Shown one piece after another: positions 14,149 to 27,300 of a stretch of 64,000 bases of DNA. Below the pieces are notes generated by a model. That model did no database searches, had not been told where the DNA came from, and was given only the letters and a program-made list of their open reading frames with translations. The stretch is from Malurus cyaneus samueli. Its lineage: Eukaryota > Chordata > Aves > Passeriformes > Maluridae. Numbering within the stretch: position 1 is the first letter of the stretch; each line of letters opens with the position of its first letter. The stretch is taken from positions 52,812,252 through 52,876,251 of the forward strand of contig CM019237.1 in assembly GCA_009741485.1 (NCBI GenBank), in the 5' to 3' direction. The translations under genes and the position numbers were made by a program.

Positions 14149-16589
14149 TCTTTGCCTGTGCGTTGTGCTTACTACACATGTACAACATGAGGAGGATGCT
14201 GAATATCCTCCTATTCAGGGAAAGCCCACAAAACAGCCCTGGAATCCCTGAATGCCTTCAAGAGGCTCCTCTTTGGCTGCTGTCACATACTTAGAAGCAC
14301 TTTTAGAGGGGAGAGTAGAATAAATGCTGCAGAAAGACATTGCTGTGTGGATTCTGTTGCACAGTTCCTGTGAGAGAGCTAAGATTTCAGTCTCATCAGA
14401 GTAATAACCTTGCAATCGCCAAGAGTAACCAAAAGCAAGTTGGACCTGGGGGTAGTTTTGATTTCACTCAGCTGTACTGAAGCTACACCAAAATAAAACT
14501 TTTATCATTGTTTTCTCCCCTTCTGCCAGCCCATTATATCTAAGGAAGAAACCACAAAGGCTTTATTGCCCTTTTAAAGAATGAAATTCTGCCGCTCACA
14601 CACCTGCATTTCGGGATTCCTTCAGAACAAAGGCACGTTGCTGTAATTCACCCTTTTCTCTGCCTGCCACAGTCCCATGTGAGGTGTTTTCTGCTGGCAG
14701 AAGATGCTGGTGTTGGCAAATGCTCCCCTCAAAGCTCTGTTCTCCTGGCAAAGATCTCCAGTGCTCTGTGTGGCAACAGGGCACTGGCAGCTGGCATATC
14801 CCAAGAGCCGTGACAGGGATTGCCAGCTTGGAACAAAATTTGGACACTTTTCAGCCAGTCTGTGCTCTAAACAGCTGAAAAAAAAATTACCTGGGCAGGC
14901 ACAACAGCTGGTTTTGGCTTCAGCAAAACTCATCCCATCTGCAACATGGGAGGGCAGTGTTTCTTTGGGAGCACTGTGACTGTGGGGAAATTCAGCTGCA
15001 GATAAACCAGAGGTGAAGAGATGTGGAGATAAGTTATTTTTATGGTAGGAACCATTTGACTTCATTAAAGGTGGCAGCTAATTTAGGAACTGGAAGGAGG
15101 CAAATTGCAATTCTGCTCATAAAATAAATCATCCCAGTAGTATCCACCGCTGAACAGTCATGACATTGATGTTATGAACAGAATAGTAGTGGACAACCTT
15201 CTCTGTTGCCTTTGGATCAGCATTCCAGGGCTGCTATTCTGGCATTTTAACAGAAGAGAGGAAAAAATGTTACAAATACAAGCTGCACCTGGAACAGATA
15301 AAAAGAAGAAAAGAATTGCAAATAAAAAATGAAAGAAAAGTATCTACATAAAAGATAAGCTGCAAAGTCTCAAACTAAATCATAGATAGATCACGACAGA
15401 TCACGGAAGTATGACTTTAAGAAAGAAAATGAGTGCAGAGAGTTTTCAGCTTTTCTTTCACTTCCTTAAAAGTTAATTTAAATCAAGCAAAATAATTCAC
15501 TAATTCACTTTCACAGATTTTCCCCCGATCTTCCCATGGGAATAGAACATTGTGCTGCATGTTTTACCCTGTTTTGCAAGAAATATTTCGAGGAACTCAA
15601 ATTTATGTGTTGTTTTCAACAGTCTGACATTTCCAAGCCAGTCACTAGGAAACAATTCCTGGCACAAGAGCTTCTGTCTTTGAGCCAGTCTCAGGCTGCA
15701 GTTCCTGTCCGAAACTCAGAGTCTGATCTCAGAGAACTCAGCAGGCCACAGAAAGGGAGGTGGGAGAAGGCTAAGAATGGGCCCTCCATTACTGCTTTGC
15801 TGCAGCTGGGATTGCTTTGAACTTTTGCCCAAAGGTTTACTCTCCTGAAGTTTACAATCTGTTTTCCCAGAAAAAAAATAATCCCACTAATTAGCTTTTA
15901 TCCGTGTCCTTTCTCAGAGCATCTCTAACCATATTTTCTGCAAGTCCATGGATGGTAGGAGCTGTTTCCTGGCTGCTCCTGTGAGCATGAACAGCACAAC
16001 CTCTCTAGGAAATCCACGATATTCCCACTGCCTCCAAATAGACTTCAAGTTGTTGCAACAGCCACACACTGAAAGAGATTGCCCTTATCCATGAGCCTGT
16101 GCAATCTTTACTTACCTAATTGCTCTGCAGAGGTCATCTTAACTGCTGCAGAGACAGCTTCTCTCCCGTGACTGATTTGTTTTTAATGGCATGTTTACAC
16201 ATTGGATTCAGTGATTAATGTGCATTTCTGCAAAAAACTTGTCCTATGCTCTGCCCTGGCTCCCCCTTGGCAAGCTGGAGCAGGATGTTTAAAAGCTGCT
16301 AAAGTCTCTTTTCTCACACGGGTAAGACAGGGGGATGTGGATAAGCTCTGATTGAATCATCTCAAACTAAGTGAATCCAGGTGTTCTTCATGCCCAGTCT
16401 TGACTGTCTGAAAGAGAAGAGCAGGAAGCACTGGAGGATCTCTCCACCTTGTTTCTAATTCTCATGGACCTGATGGGCTGATGTGCACACAGGCAAAAGG
16501 GCTGAGCCTGCTGCAGTGCACCCGGGTCCCAGCAAGGCAATTTTCTGCATTTTATCAGCTCTAACACTGCTATTGAGAGACCTGCCAAA
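14149..16589. other. Intergenic sequence, no gene seen
   Basis: No recognisable gene or element. Overlapping frames on both strands at 14596-15065 look like chance frames in a locally less AT-rich stretch. Confidence 0.55.
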
Positions 16590-16954
16590 ATCAGGGTGAA
16601 CTCATTGTGCCCTTCCAGTGCCTGAAGGAAGCCTGCAAGTAAGGCAGAGAGAGACTAGTTACAGGGTCTGGAGTGACAGAACAAAGGGGAATGGCTTCAA
16701 AATGACAGAGTAGGTTTGGATTTGGATGTGAGGAAGAAATTCTTCTTTGTGAGGGTGATAAGGCACTAGAACATGTTGCCCAGAGAAGCTGTGGCTGCCT
16801 CATTCCTGGATATGTTCAAGGTCAGGTTGGATGGAGCTCTGAGCAGCCTTCTGGGATAATGGAAGGTGTCCTTGCCCATGACATGGGTTGGACCAAGATG
16901 ATCTTTTAGGTCCCTATCAACCTGGGCCATTCTATGATTCTGTGATCCTATGAT
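16590..16954 (+). mobile_element. CR1 LINE 3' end, best preserved copy
   Basis: About 365 bases follow the CR1 3' order closely: the segment gtgacagaacaaaggggaat, then gaagaaattcttctttgtga, gttgcccagagaagctgtgg, aggttggatggagctctga, and the terminal octamer-type repeats ttctatgattctgtgat ending at 16954. It is 5'-truncated, non-coding, and the least diverged of the copies here. Confidence 0.95.
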
Positions 16955-19694
16955 ACACCATAGACCATAGTACCAATGGGTTTTTGATTTGAAGTAGAAG
17001 GTACAAAGAGCTATTCTTCATCTTCTATAAAGAGAAAGCCCACAAGCCATGAGAAGCCCATGCGTGGGAGTCTGGGTTTCTACCTCTGCAAATCCTGAGT
17101 CAGCACTCATGGCTCATACTGTGGTGCTCCACATCTTATCATGGGGATGTCAAAAGTCAACCTTAGAAATTAAAAACAAGAAAACTCCAACCAGTCTATT
17201 GCTTCTTCCTCCCACACAGACCCCAAATGACTTCTCCTCATTTTCTAATTTTCTAAATCACCCTGTTCCCAAATCCAGATAGAGAAGACTACAAGAGCTT
17301 TGCAGGTGCTTTTGGTTCACCTTTTTCTACCATAACTACTAACAAGTTCCTTCACATTTGCAAAACTAAAGGTAGTATCCATTTCCAAAAACTTATTTCA
17401 CCAGATGGACCCAGAGACTACACCTATACCAATACATTATGCCTAGTGATCCTTTTAGCCAGTGTTGGCCACAACCATAATTAATATAAACTGCAAACCA
17501 AGAGCCTGGCACAAAAAATGCTTTTGGGAACGGTCCCTGGATTATCCTAACTTCTAAACTGTGCCTCAAAAACATCTGGGAGACCCCCAGCTTGCAAAGG
17601 CACGTGAATCATGCTGACAGCTTCCTCATATAAGTAGTTATGTTCCTGAGCCAGTTCTATGCCTGTGCGCCAGTCTAGGCACTGAGGAGTTTACTGGAAG
17701 GGTTGCAGCCATAAAGTCTCTGACAGTGACAAATCATGGATCATAACTCATCCTCGCTTCTCCAGCATGGGAATCCACAGAGGACAATCCAAAACACCAG
17801 GAGTGTTACACTACTGTTAGACCCCTCTCCTCCTGCTAAAGCCAATGCTCTTACTGCTACAATCAAGACATCAGACACAAAACAGCCTCACAGGTAATTA
17901 GACAAAAAGCTTTGTGCATTGCCCTCTGAGTGCTATATAAACTACCCCCCCCCACCAGTATTCAGATGTCAGCCAGTGTCAATTGCTGTGAATGATGGTT
18001 CCATTAAACACTTCCATGGGATTTGCACTCCTAGACCACCCCTGTGTTTGCTGGTTTACCCATCTCCTGCAGAACAACAGGAGAGCTCTGCAAGGGATAT
18101 TTACTTCTTTCAGGAAATCATAACAGAGTCATCTCTAGAACCAACTGTATTTTTAGTGAGTTTGCAAGGACCAATTTGTGCAAGTTTAAGAGCCTGTCCA
18201 AGAGCAGTTTTGCTCTTAAAAGTTGTAAAGCAGACAACTGCTGGAAATCAGGAACCAGAAATGCCCCAGTCTGAATTTGGGAAGTGCCCAGAATTTAGCT
18301 ACACTATCACTGGTTGCATTTGAAAAAACAGACCTTAATCATTTGTTTTCATAACAAAAAGTCAAGATTAGGTATTTAACATTCAGATTCTCACATCTGA
18401 AAAAGGAGATATCTAGAACGTACCAATAACTCTAAATTCTCCTAAGGATTTCTATTTCAGATGTTCTTCTCAAATGCTGCTCAGGTAGCACAGGAATACT
18501 GTTTAATCTTCGTCTGGAAGTGTCTTTGAATGGGTGAATGTATATTAACTCTTTATGAACAATAACTGAGTCTGACAGGAATATAAAAGGCTTGCAATGA
18601 TGTTGACAATTCCCCCAACAATTTTAACAGAAATGTATACTACTAGCAAGATTTTTCAATATTTATTTCTGTGCAATTTTATTTCTGTTCTTCTCAAGTC
18701 AAACTGAAGTAGAGCTTCTAATTATTTTTCCTTGAGATTTTTAGCACTTGAACTGTGCTTGAACTCATCTTACATTTTTATTAATCCTGTGTAATTTTTC
18801 TAGAAATCCTGCTGCTCTTCCCTTTAAATCCAGACCACCTGCACACAAGTTCCTTTAAAACAAAATTGAACTTTTCACATTACACATCCATCTGAAATCA
18901 GAAAAGTCTGGTTCATATTTTGTTTCATTAATTGCATGGCAAAAGGCTTATGAACTATTGAAAATGGATTAAAACATGAACACATTCCTTATAATCACAT
19001 CATATCTTGACACAGACTTCAACAATCATTTCTTAATGAGAAGCAGAAGGAAAGAGGAAAATATTATCTGGCAAGTTATGAAATAGTAAATGCCCTGCAC
19101 TGTAATCAAGCTGGAAAAAGAGCATTCCTTCATATGAGGAACATTTTCACCAACACAGTTGGTCCTATATTAATCCATTATTAAGGAAAAATCAATGTGC
19201 ATATCCACACATAAGTTTGATAATACAGTTTTTAAACTAGTGTAAAAAGAAGACAATAAGAAGAAAAGAAACATAGATCTAAAGATCTTGCCTGAATGGT
19301 TTCCATTCTGGTAGAGCACTGCTGATGATGCAATGTCCACACAAGACTCTTGCTCTGTGGAATGGACCAGTGACATGAACCTGTCCAAACAATCCCCATC
19401 ACTGGTTATTCAGTTATTAAACAATTAAAAAAGAAATTACCACCCAGTTTGAACTGGAACCAAACACAGAGTATTCTAATCCAAAAATATCATCTAGCTG
19501 AGACCAAAAAAATGGATACAAAAGTCCAGCTTTAGTTACTAGATTTGCAGAACTCTTTTCTATTTACATCCCCTCTGACTCAATTCCCTGCAGTACAGAT
19601 ACCTTCCCAAACTTTACCAACTAATCAAATCTCTTCCACGATTAATTTTATCCTGGATTAACTTTATCCTGGATCCTTTTCCTGGTGGAAAACA
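16955..19694. other. Intergenic sequence, no gene seen
   Basis: AT-rich with a run of nine C at 17945-17953. A 134-codon plus-strand frame at 17919-18323 has no recognisable domain. Nothing else is supported. Confidence 0.55.
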
Positions 19695-20270
19695 AGTGAA
19701 AAAAAAACCCAACAGGATGCTGAGTTGCAAGAACATGACCACCAGAAATACAGAAGTAATTTTCCCATTCTACTCAGTGTTTGTCAGGCCATGCCTGGAA
19801 TATCATGCCCAGTTTTGGCTCCCGCTACACAGAAATTATGTGGACAAACTGGAGAGGGTCCCAGAGCAGGGCACAAAGATGACCAAAGGGCTGGAAAGTT
19901 GCTGCATGAGGAAAGGCTGAGATAAATGGATTTCTACAGCCTTGAGAGAAGAATGAGTAGGGGAGACCTTAGGACAACTTTTCAGTTTTTAAAGGATGGC
20001 TGCAAAGAAGACGGCGACTCCCTTTTCACAAGGAGTTACATGGAAAAGATGAGGGGCAATGAGGACAAAACTACTCATACATAGATTCTGATTAGACACA
20101 AGAGGCAATTTTTCACAATTAGATCCATCAGCCATTGGAGTTCTGTCCGCAGGGAAGTGGTGGATTCATCAACATTGGACATATAAAAGATTCACCAGGA
20201 CACAGGCCTGGGCCACCTTGTCTAGGCTGTGCTTCTAGCAAGAAAGGCTGGACCAGATAATCTTTGACAC
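19695..20270 (+). mobile_element. CR1 LINE 3' fragment, long copy
   Basis: Shows caggccatgcctggaatat followed by tgcccagttttggctccc, ggagagggtcccagagcagg, a 'gatgaggggcaatgaggac' block and, near the end, ctggaccagataatcttt. This order is that of the ORF2 3' end and 3' UTR of CR1. The frame is broken by substitutions and indels, so it is a dead copy. Confidence 0.9.
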
Positions 20271-21504
20271 ACACCAGGTCACAGACATCGCCTGTGATAC
20301 CAAACGGACCCAATTTTAATTCAGAAGGCTTCTTTTTCTGCACAGAGTATTTCAGGTCTGCAATGCCACCATGTTCCATCGGTTTGTCCTGCTGTCAGTA
20401 AAAGCTGAACATGGCCAGCCTGTGCCAGATATTTGTGGAAAAGCTTGCATAATATTTGTTTCCATTTTCTAGGTACATCTGTTCTGAGCCATGCCTTCTG
20501 CCAGCAGGGTTTGCAGAATTAAGCCCAGGGGATCTATGAACTCAAAAATGGCACATGCTTTTATAAAAATTAAGTTTCATAACAGGCTTAGGCAGTAGGT
20601 AATACCCATCTGAATTATGGATGGAACCAGTATTTGTCAGAAGGATGATGTTTGCATCATCTTCAAAAGTATTTTTTCAGCACTATTGGTTTTCTGTATT
20701 CCTTTTTCTCCTTTGAACTTCTTTAGCTAAACAGGAATATTTTCTTTTTACACTGAATAAATAGTTATTTATACCTCTTTTCTAGTCAGTGTGGTTGCCA
20801 TGAGCTTTCTAGCGTTCAGACCATAAAATACATACCGATGAAAAAATATTTGCTTCCTCCAGGCTACTTTGGTGGAATTTTTCCCTAAAGCATCTGCCTC
20901 AGTCTGTCAAATGTCTTTAATGTAGAGTGGCAGCTTTACCAGTACCTGAAGGGATCAAAGAGGGAACAAGCTGGGGGCTTGGAGGATCCCTCAGAGTGGG
21001 GTGAGTGGGCAGGGAACACCACAAACAGCAGGGCCCTGAAGGGAGGCAGATGTCTGGGGAACAGAGAAGGAGCAAGAGGCAGGAATTAAATGGAATAAAA
21101 GAAGGAGCAATGTGAAGTACTCAAAAAATTGGGGAAAATGAAAGTTCAAAGAGGCCTTGACCAGAGTAGATAGGAGCAGGAAGGGATCAAGAAGGCAAAG
21201 AAATACCAGTCCTCACCCACCATGACACAATTCCACAGAAACATGAAGGGAGATGCTCCATTCCCCATTTTCAGCCATCATCCCACTATCCCACCAGCCT
21301 GTCCCACCAGCTGAGGAAATACACACTCTTAATGCTGCCTGGCTGTTCTCTGTGTCAGTCAGAACATTTGGACTTAGAAAAGCCAAAAGTGAGGTCCTTG
21401 GGCTATTGGACTGCCCCACTGAAGAAACAGCTGCAGTCCCACCACGTAACTTGCTCCCAAGCTGGCAGGACAATGGGATCAAAGGAAGTATTCGTAATTT
21501 GAAG
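20271..21504. other. Intergenic sequence, no gene seen
   Basis: No gene is recognised. Overlapping plus (21253-21777) and minus (21213-21719) frames of 174 and 168 codons partly cover the following CR1 copy and look like chance frames. Confidence 0.5.
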
Positions 21505-21770
21505 AATAATAGTTTGGGTTGGAAGGGACTTTTAAAGGTCATCTGGCCCAACCCCAACATCAGATGTAGCATTCCAGATGCTGATTCAATTACTCCACAT
21601 GGGAAAATCCCCTGCCTCGGCCTCTTGGCATGGTCACTGGCCATGGCAAATCCACATTGTTTACTTGACACCCAGCTTGCTGCACTCCCAAGCCCTCTTG
21701 CCACAAGGACCGCTCCCAAGCCTGTCCCTCATAAAAAATTTTGTACATGCCATTTTCCTATCAGACAGGA
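21505..21770 (-). mobile_element. CR1 LINE 3' fragment, minus orientation
   Basis: The plus strand begins with tttgggttggaagggact and continues ttaaaggtcatctggcccaa, the reverse complement of a CR1 terminus, so the element points left. The body to about 21770 is diverged but keeps the type of sequence seen upstream of CR1 tails. It is the only minus-oriented CR1 copy recognised here. Confidence 0.75.
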
Positions 21771-24059
21771 GCTCTGAGGACAGTTGATACCTCTAACAAT
21801 TATCCATCCTGACAGTTGATAATTTCAAGAGCCAAACCACAACTGACAGCCATGTGCAATCTAAGCCCAAATTGCCGTGTCACTTAGCGGACCTAAAGCC
21901 ATGGTGCTGTCACTTGTGATTTCCTTTCGTTGTCATGTTTTTGTCACGCTTTCCTCATCCCCAGACATGTCTGGTGTGTCACCAAAGGTGGTTTCCCTCA
22001 CTGAGCATTTGTCAGAAGCCAGCTGGTGACCCAATGGTAATGAGTGGTGGATTTGGAGATGGGGAGCGTGAGGAAAGCAAAGCATCTGATCTACAAATGA
22101 TGGGTTATAATGTTTGTTAAATTGCTTTTTCAAACTCTTGAAGCCTTCAAATAAAATTTTCATTTTAACAACTTGAGTGAAACCATTTTTGGGAGCTCTA
22201 GATTCTAAAAGATACTCTGAAAAACATATTAAGTCAAGATAAAAATGCTCTGTTATGGCACATGGTTGTACAACAGAATGAAACTGAACTATTTTGAACT
22301 TAGCCTTGTCTCTCACATGCATATTTTCAGTTTCATCTCCTTACTGGAAAATCTTACACTTGCTTGATTTCCAAGTACTTTGCTTTATTTCAGAATACTT
22401 ATTTTTAAATTTAAACACCACAGAGAGTCTGATGGTAATTCAGAATACACAGTTGTATCTTATTTTTAGTATCATGGCAGATAATTTCTAAAACAGAGAT
22501 TCTGAGTAGCTTTTCCGCATCATCTATAATGTTTCTTGGTAGTATGCCTAAACAACACAGTAAAAGAACATTCCCTTTCTGGGAAAGTACTCTAAGTCTT
22601 ATGAAATATTTTTGCATAATAACATGGGTATAAATTAATTCCAACAGGTAGATCTGCAAGTATCACTAGTTGTAATGCTAAATAGTGAATACAATGCTCT
22701 GAGAAATCGATGCATAAATCCTGCCTGAAAATTACGTAGAGTCTTTATTTTTTTAGTGGTACTGACTTCTTTTACTTTGGCACTATATACAGGTACTTGG
22801 GGGTTTCTTAAACCATTTTGTAAGATGCCTGCATTGCTCATACTGGTTAAAAAAACCCTGGATTTTTTGCTCAGTTATGGGTACATAATAAAGGAAAAAT
22901 ATGAAGTGGATGAACTGAGAGTTCTCAAAATACTGGAAAATACTAACATGATTTTCTTGAGAACTGGATCAAAACTTTTCAGACAAGGACAGGGTCTAAA
23001 CCACATAACAGTCTCACCCCTGTTAAATGCCTACAAAATAAAACAAGTCTGTAACAGAGTGGACCAGAGTAAATCATTCCACCTCCCAGTATCTTTCAAC
23101 ATAATTAAAGGAGTTCTTTTTGTTCTTTACAAAAAGGACCCATGCAGACTTTTTCACAGAAAGCAGTTGAGTCCTAAAATTCTTTCATAAAAGTATCCAG
23201 ATACCAAAGGGGTTGCATTTCAATCTCTCTTTAGTCAGAAGTATACTTTAGATATCTGAAGCCTTCCCACCAAACCCCAGGATACATCAGCATATGTATA
23301 TATATACACACATATATTTGTATACAAAAATTAAATTGAACAAACATAATAAAGAAAATGAAAAAACATTCTGCTTGTAAATTTTAATTTCAGTTGCTTA
23401 GCCCACAAGACTTGCAGATCTTGAGGGTCTCAGAGAAGAGGCCAAAAGCTGGAGATGAGAAAGATCTGATTTGACAACCACTGACAACACAAAAAAGAAA
23501 CCTTGTAATTCAGATTCCATGGAAATCTAAGACTTTTATCTCAAAAAGAAAGAAGTTGGACCAGAAGAAAAGCAAGGGAAAAGCAAAGAGCAACAGGGAT
23601 AATCACAGCTACTGGACGGCTTTCATCGAAAGCAGTAAGTAAACACGGAGGCCTGTTGGAGGAAAGAAGACTCAAGTACTTTTTATTGATAAATGGAGGA
23701 AAAGGCACACTACATGATGAGATTTTTAATTACCAACCTGACTGGACAATACAGGAGGATATTTTATGAAACATTAGTTTAATCGAGATGAACATAATGA
23801 AGTATCCCATGGCTGTGGAACACATAAAATATTCTCTAAGCAGGTATGGCAACACAAAATGTCATGGTGACCTTGGACCAGCATTCAACTGGAGGAAATT
23901 CACGGCAGGGCAACTTGTATCTTCTAAGATCCGAAATTTCACTGCCAGAATTTTCTAAATTAGCTTAAAAATATTTCACCTTAATATCTGAGAGGCTGCA
24001 AAGATTCAGTCCTTGTTGACAAACAGCACAAACACAACAGAAAGCGGGTGATCAATTTA
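21771..24059. other. Intergenic sequence, no gene seen
   Basis: AT-rich with a TA/CA-rich stretch at about 23291-23325. A 144-codon plus-strand frame (22756-23190) is hydrophobic at its N-terminal end but matches no family I know. Confidence 0.55.
23291..23325. repeat. TA/CA-rich simple sequence
   Basis: Imperfect alternation of atatgtatata, acacaca and tatatttgtata, a degenerate dinucleotide repeat. Confidence 0.8.
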
Positions 24060-24320
24060 AGGAACACTGGCACGGGAATGGGCCCGCCAAGGCCATTGCA
24101 GCAAGGCCCCAACATTCCTACACCTACACCTTTGCCATCTGGACCCTCCACAAGCGGGGGCACCTTGGCCCTGGCAACAAGGTGCCCTGTGGCTTAGGCT
24201 TAGGGTTGAGAGATCTAAAGGGCCCAGAGCTCCAGAAACACTGGCACTGCAAAGGGTCTGCGGAGGCCATTACAGCAGGGCCAAAACATGGCCACTCCCC
24301 CATTCTTCTGGCTGGGAAGA
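24060..24320. repeat. GC-rich segment with diverged direct repeat and hairpin
   Basis: Two related blocks of about 58 bases, at 24060-24118 and 24236-24294, share aacactggcac near the start and a ggccatt-cagcagggcc-type core, and agree at roughly three quarters of positions by eye. The start-to-start distance is about 176 bases. Between them lies a hairpin with arms gggcaccttg (24158-24167) and caaggtgccc (24178-24187). The segment is clearly more GC-rich than its surroundings. It could be a remnant of a tandem satellite or of an LTR; I cannot name the family. Confidence 0.6.
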
Positions 24321-27300
24321 CCATGGTAAGGAGGGAATCTGCAGCAGAAATCAAAATGAAGACTTTTGGACTACCTCTTCTCCCAAAAATCCTCTTCTTG
24401 AGGTTGTTACTCACCTTATACACAATTTCTGTAGTCATTTGGAAGAGTGTATGTCCTGCACATCATCTGCTACCTGATGGAGGCTGTAATCTCAGTTTTG
24501 CTGAACAGGCTCTAGCAAAATATCCCAAATATCCAAAAATACCTACACCAGGTACATCCCCGTGTGCCTGATGCATCAGCTCCACAAAACCTCTCAAAAG
24601 AGTAAGGCGAAATTGTACCAGATGGGAATATCTCCATTAACCCATCCTCATCAACACCACTGCAGGTCTCTCTGCCCCCTGCCCTTTGCATTTAGGAGTG
24701 TATTTTCCACCAGACACCCAAATCAAACAAGAGAAGATGTGCAACACTTCTGCTAAAATGCCATGAAGGGACGAACTGGAAAAGCCCATTAATGAAACAG
24801 ACACTTAGAAGCCAAAAAGTAACAGCCACACTAGGCAGTCCAAGCTGGGTATGTGATTGTGGGGCTGGAAATCTCGATGGAAGAGGATTTAAAGAGAGAT
24901 ACCAAGAGAGTTTTCTGCGTTGGATATGCTTCTTGTGTTCCAGCCATGACCTTCACTACTACATTGAAGCATCTGCTGTCAAAGGCAAACAGAAGGAATT
25001 CTGACGCCCTGATATTGTCAACATTTTGCATTTTCACAGAAGGAAAGTATATCAGTGTATCAAAGTTAAAGGGCTAGGAAGAAGAGGTCTAAACAAAAAT
25101 ACCTGTGATCGATGGTGTAACTAAGGTTTAAGGATTACTTTCCAGAAGGAAAAACTGCAAGACATCACTTTCAAGTAGCACTTGACCAGCTGAAAGGGCA
25201 ATGTACCTTCAAGGACATGGGAGGTTTGACCTGGGTTTCTTACCTTTCAAGGCAATTTTGCCGTCACGAGGAAGTACCCACAGAGAGATCCGACCACAGT
25301 TTTCATCCATGGAGAGCTCCTCTGGCAGAAGTTGTCCGAGGCAGGGAGTTCTCATTTTCTGAGCCCTCATTGACATCTGACCCTCCTTGCAATAGGAATA
25401 AATCTAGAGAGCGACCTTGATGTTCCAAAAAACTAAGAAATATTAACTGAGAAGAATAAGGAACTCTCATTTAATCACTGTGTAGGAACATGCATTTAGA
25501 GAAAGGAAATAAATGTGTGAGAGAGCCAAGGAAAGTTAAGGTACAACCTGAGGATTTCTAGCATAAACATAATCACTGGGATTATCCTTGAATGGCTTCA
25601 GCAATTTGTATCTGCCCACACCTGAGTAAACTGGAAGTTAAATGGTCTCTCACTCATCTTGAAACACAGCTTTTTGAAAAAGAAACGTCATGGCTAAAGG
25701 AAAGGGGACTTCTGTCTTACTGCAGCAGAGACCTCCTTTGCTATGGATAATCCTTCCAATACAATGAAAAGAGATGCTTGCTTTTTGGTACCTACCAGGC
25801 TGAGGAATCCTTCTCCAACACTCCCTGGAGTAGCCAGGGTCATCTGACCCTTTATTCCCCATTGTTTTTAAAGGGGGCTTGGGTGGGGATGTTTAAAATA
25901 TAAAGAGGAACAGGAAATTACCTTGATTGTTTGGACATATTGAGTTAGAGAGCAACAAATGGAGAAGAAAAAAAAAGCCCCACATATAATCTTTTCATTT
26001 CTTAAAATGGCAATATTTATTTCTTAAGATAATTAATTTCAAATAATGAATAATATAATAGTTAACTTTGAAAAACTCCATTAAAATTAAAAGAAACAAT
26101 GAGCCTGTCCCTTCTGATCATGCTCATTAAGACTCTGCAGCTATGAAAAAAGGCATGAGCGACTATAAAATCATTATTTGTTTCCATCCACTTGCACAAA
26201 CATTATAAATAAGACTTTCCTTATAAAAATCACACGAGATGCTTGTGGCACATTTTGTAAAATGCAACTAGAAAAAGACAAGATACTGTTAATAAATAAT
26301 ACATTCAATGACAAAGCAATATTTGCTATTGAGAGACATCTAGACATTTTGGGGTACAGTCACCATGAAACCACCTGAAAAAGGGACATTCTTCAAAGGA
26401 GCACTGCACACTACTTGAAAAATGAACGAATTCTACTGACATAATCATAAAAATACATTATTGCAGGGCAAAGAAAGAATTCCCTTAGTTCTTGTAACAG
26501 TGTTGGCTGACAGCAAACATTTGCTACATTGGAGAGTGAATTAGATCAAAGCTCTAATCACAAAACTCGGAACAACACCATGCTTTGGGATGTTTTACAC
26601 ACTCCACACAAGTATCTTTGCCCCTGAGCGTGCCAAAGAAACAAGTTCACCCAAGTGCTCCTGTCATTTGGACATGATATCCAGCTTGTAAACCTTACAC
26701 ACATCTGAAATGAGACAGTAAGTATTACATGCTGGGCACTGGAGGTAAGACAAATCCATGGAATTATGCAATCTCAGAGGCATAATGGTTTGCTTATCTA
26801 CTTCAAAATCACCTCAAGACATCGAACTACCACATTACCACACATTTTTTTCAATTAACAGGGCAAGAGAAGAAGGAACGCAAATGAAAACAGTAGAATT
26901 TACCAGCTAAAACTGATAGCCACATCACTCCTGCTCCTTCAGGAACACTGTGTGAGAGAGCAAAAATGGCAACTGTGCCCAGTCCCTAAAGAGCCAAGAG
27001 AAACCTTGTGTCTGTCCTACCTGGGCTTTGCATACCAGCATTCCTGTAAACCACAAACTGATCCCAAATCAGCTTGTTTTATCCAAACACTGAGCTCCTA
27101 CCCAACACCCATTTATGGTTTGGTAGCACCACTGATCCAATCACCACTTCCTTGAGCACTGCATCAGGAGAAGGCCTTGTCCCCTCTCACAGCCAGGGTC
27201 AGCTTCAAAGAAAGAAGACTGAGATGTACAGGTGGTGCAACAGGGAAGATGACAGCAGGGACCCTTCAACTACAAGGAGAAATAAAGAAAAGCTTTCAAG

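Noticed and set aside
21213..21777. Overlapping 168- and 174-codon frames on opposite strands
   Set aside because: They overlap each other and run into a decayed CR1 copy. Neither translation resembles reverse transcriptase or another known protein.
22756..23190. A 144-codon hydrophobic frame as a membrane protein
   Set aside because: Hydrophobic translation is expected from T-rich codons in AT-rich DNA, and no family or splice context supports it.
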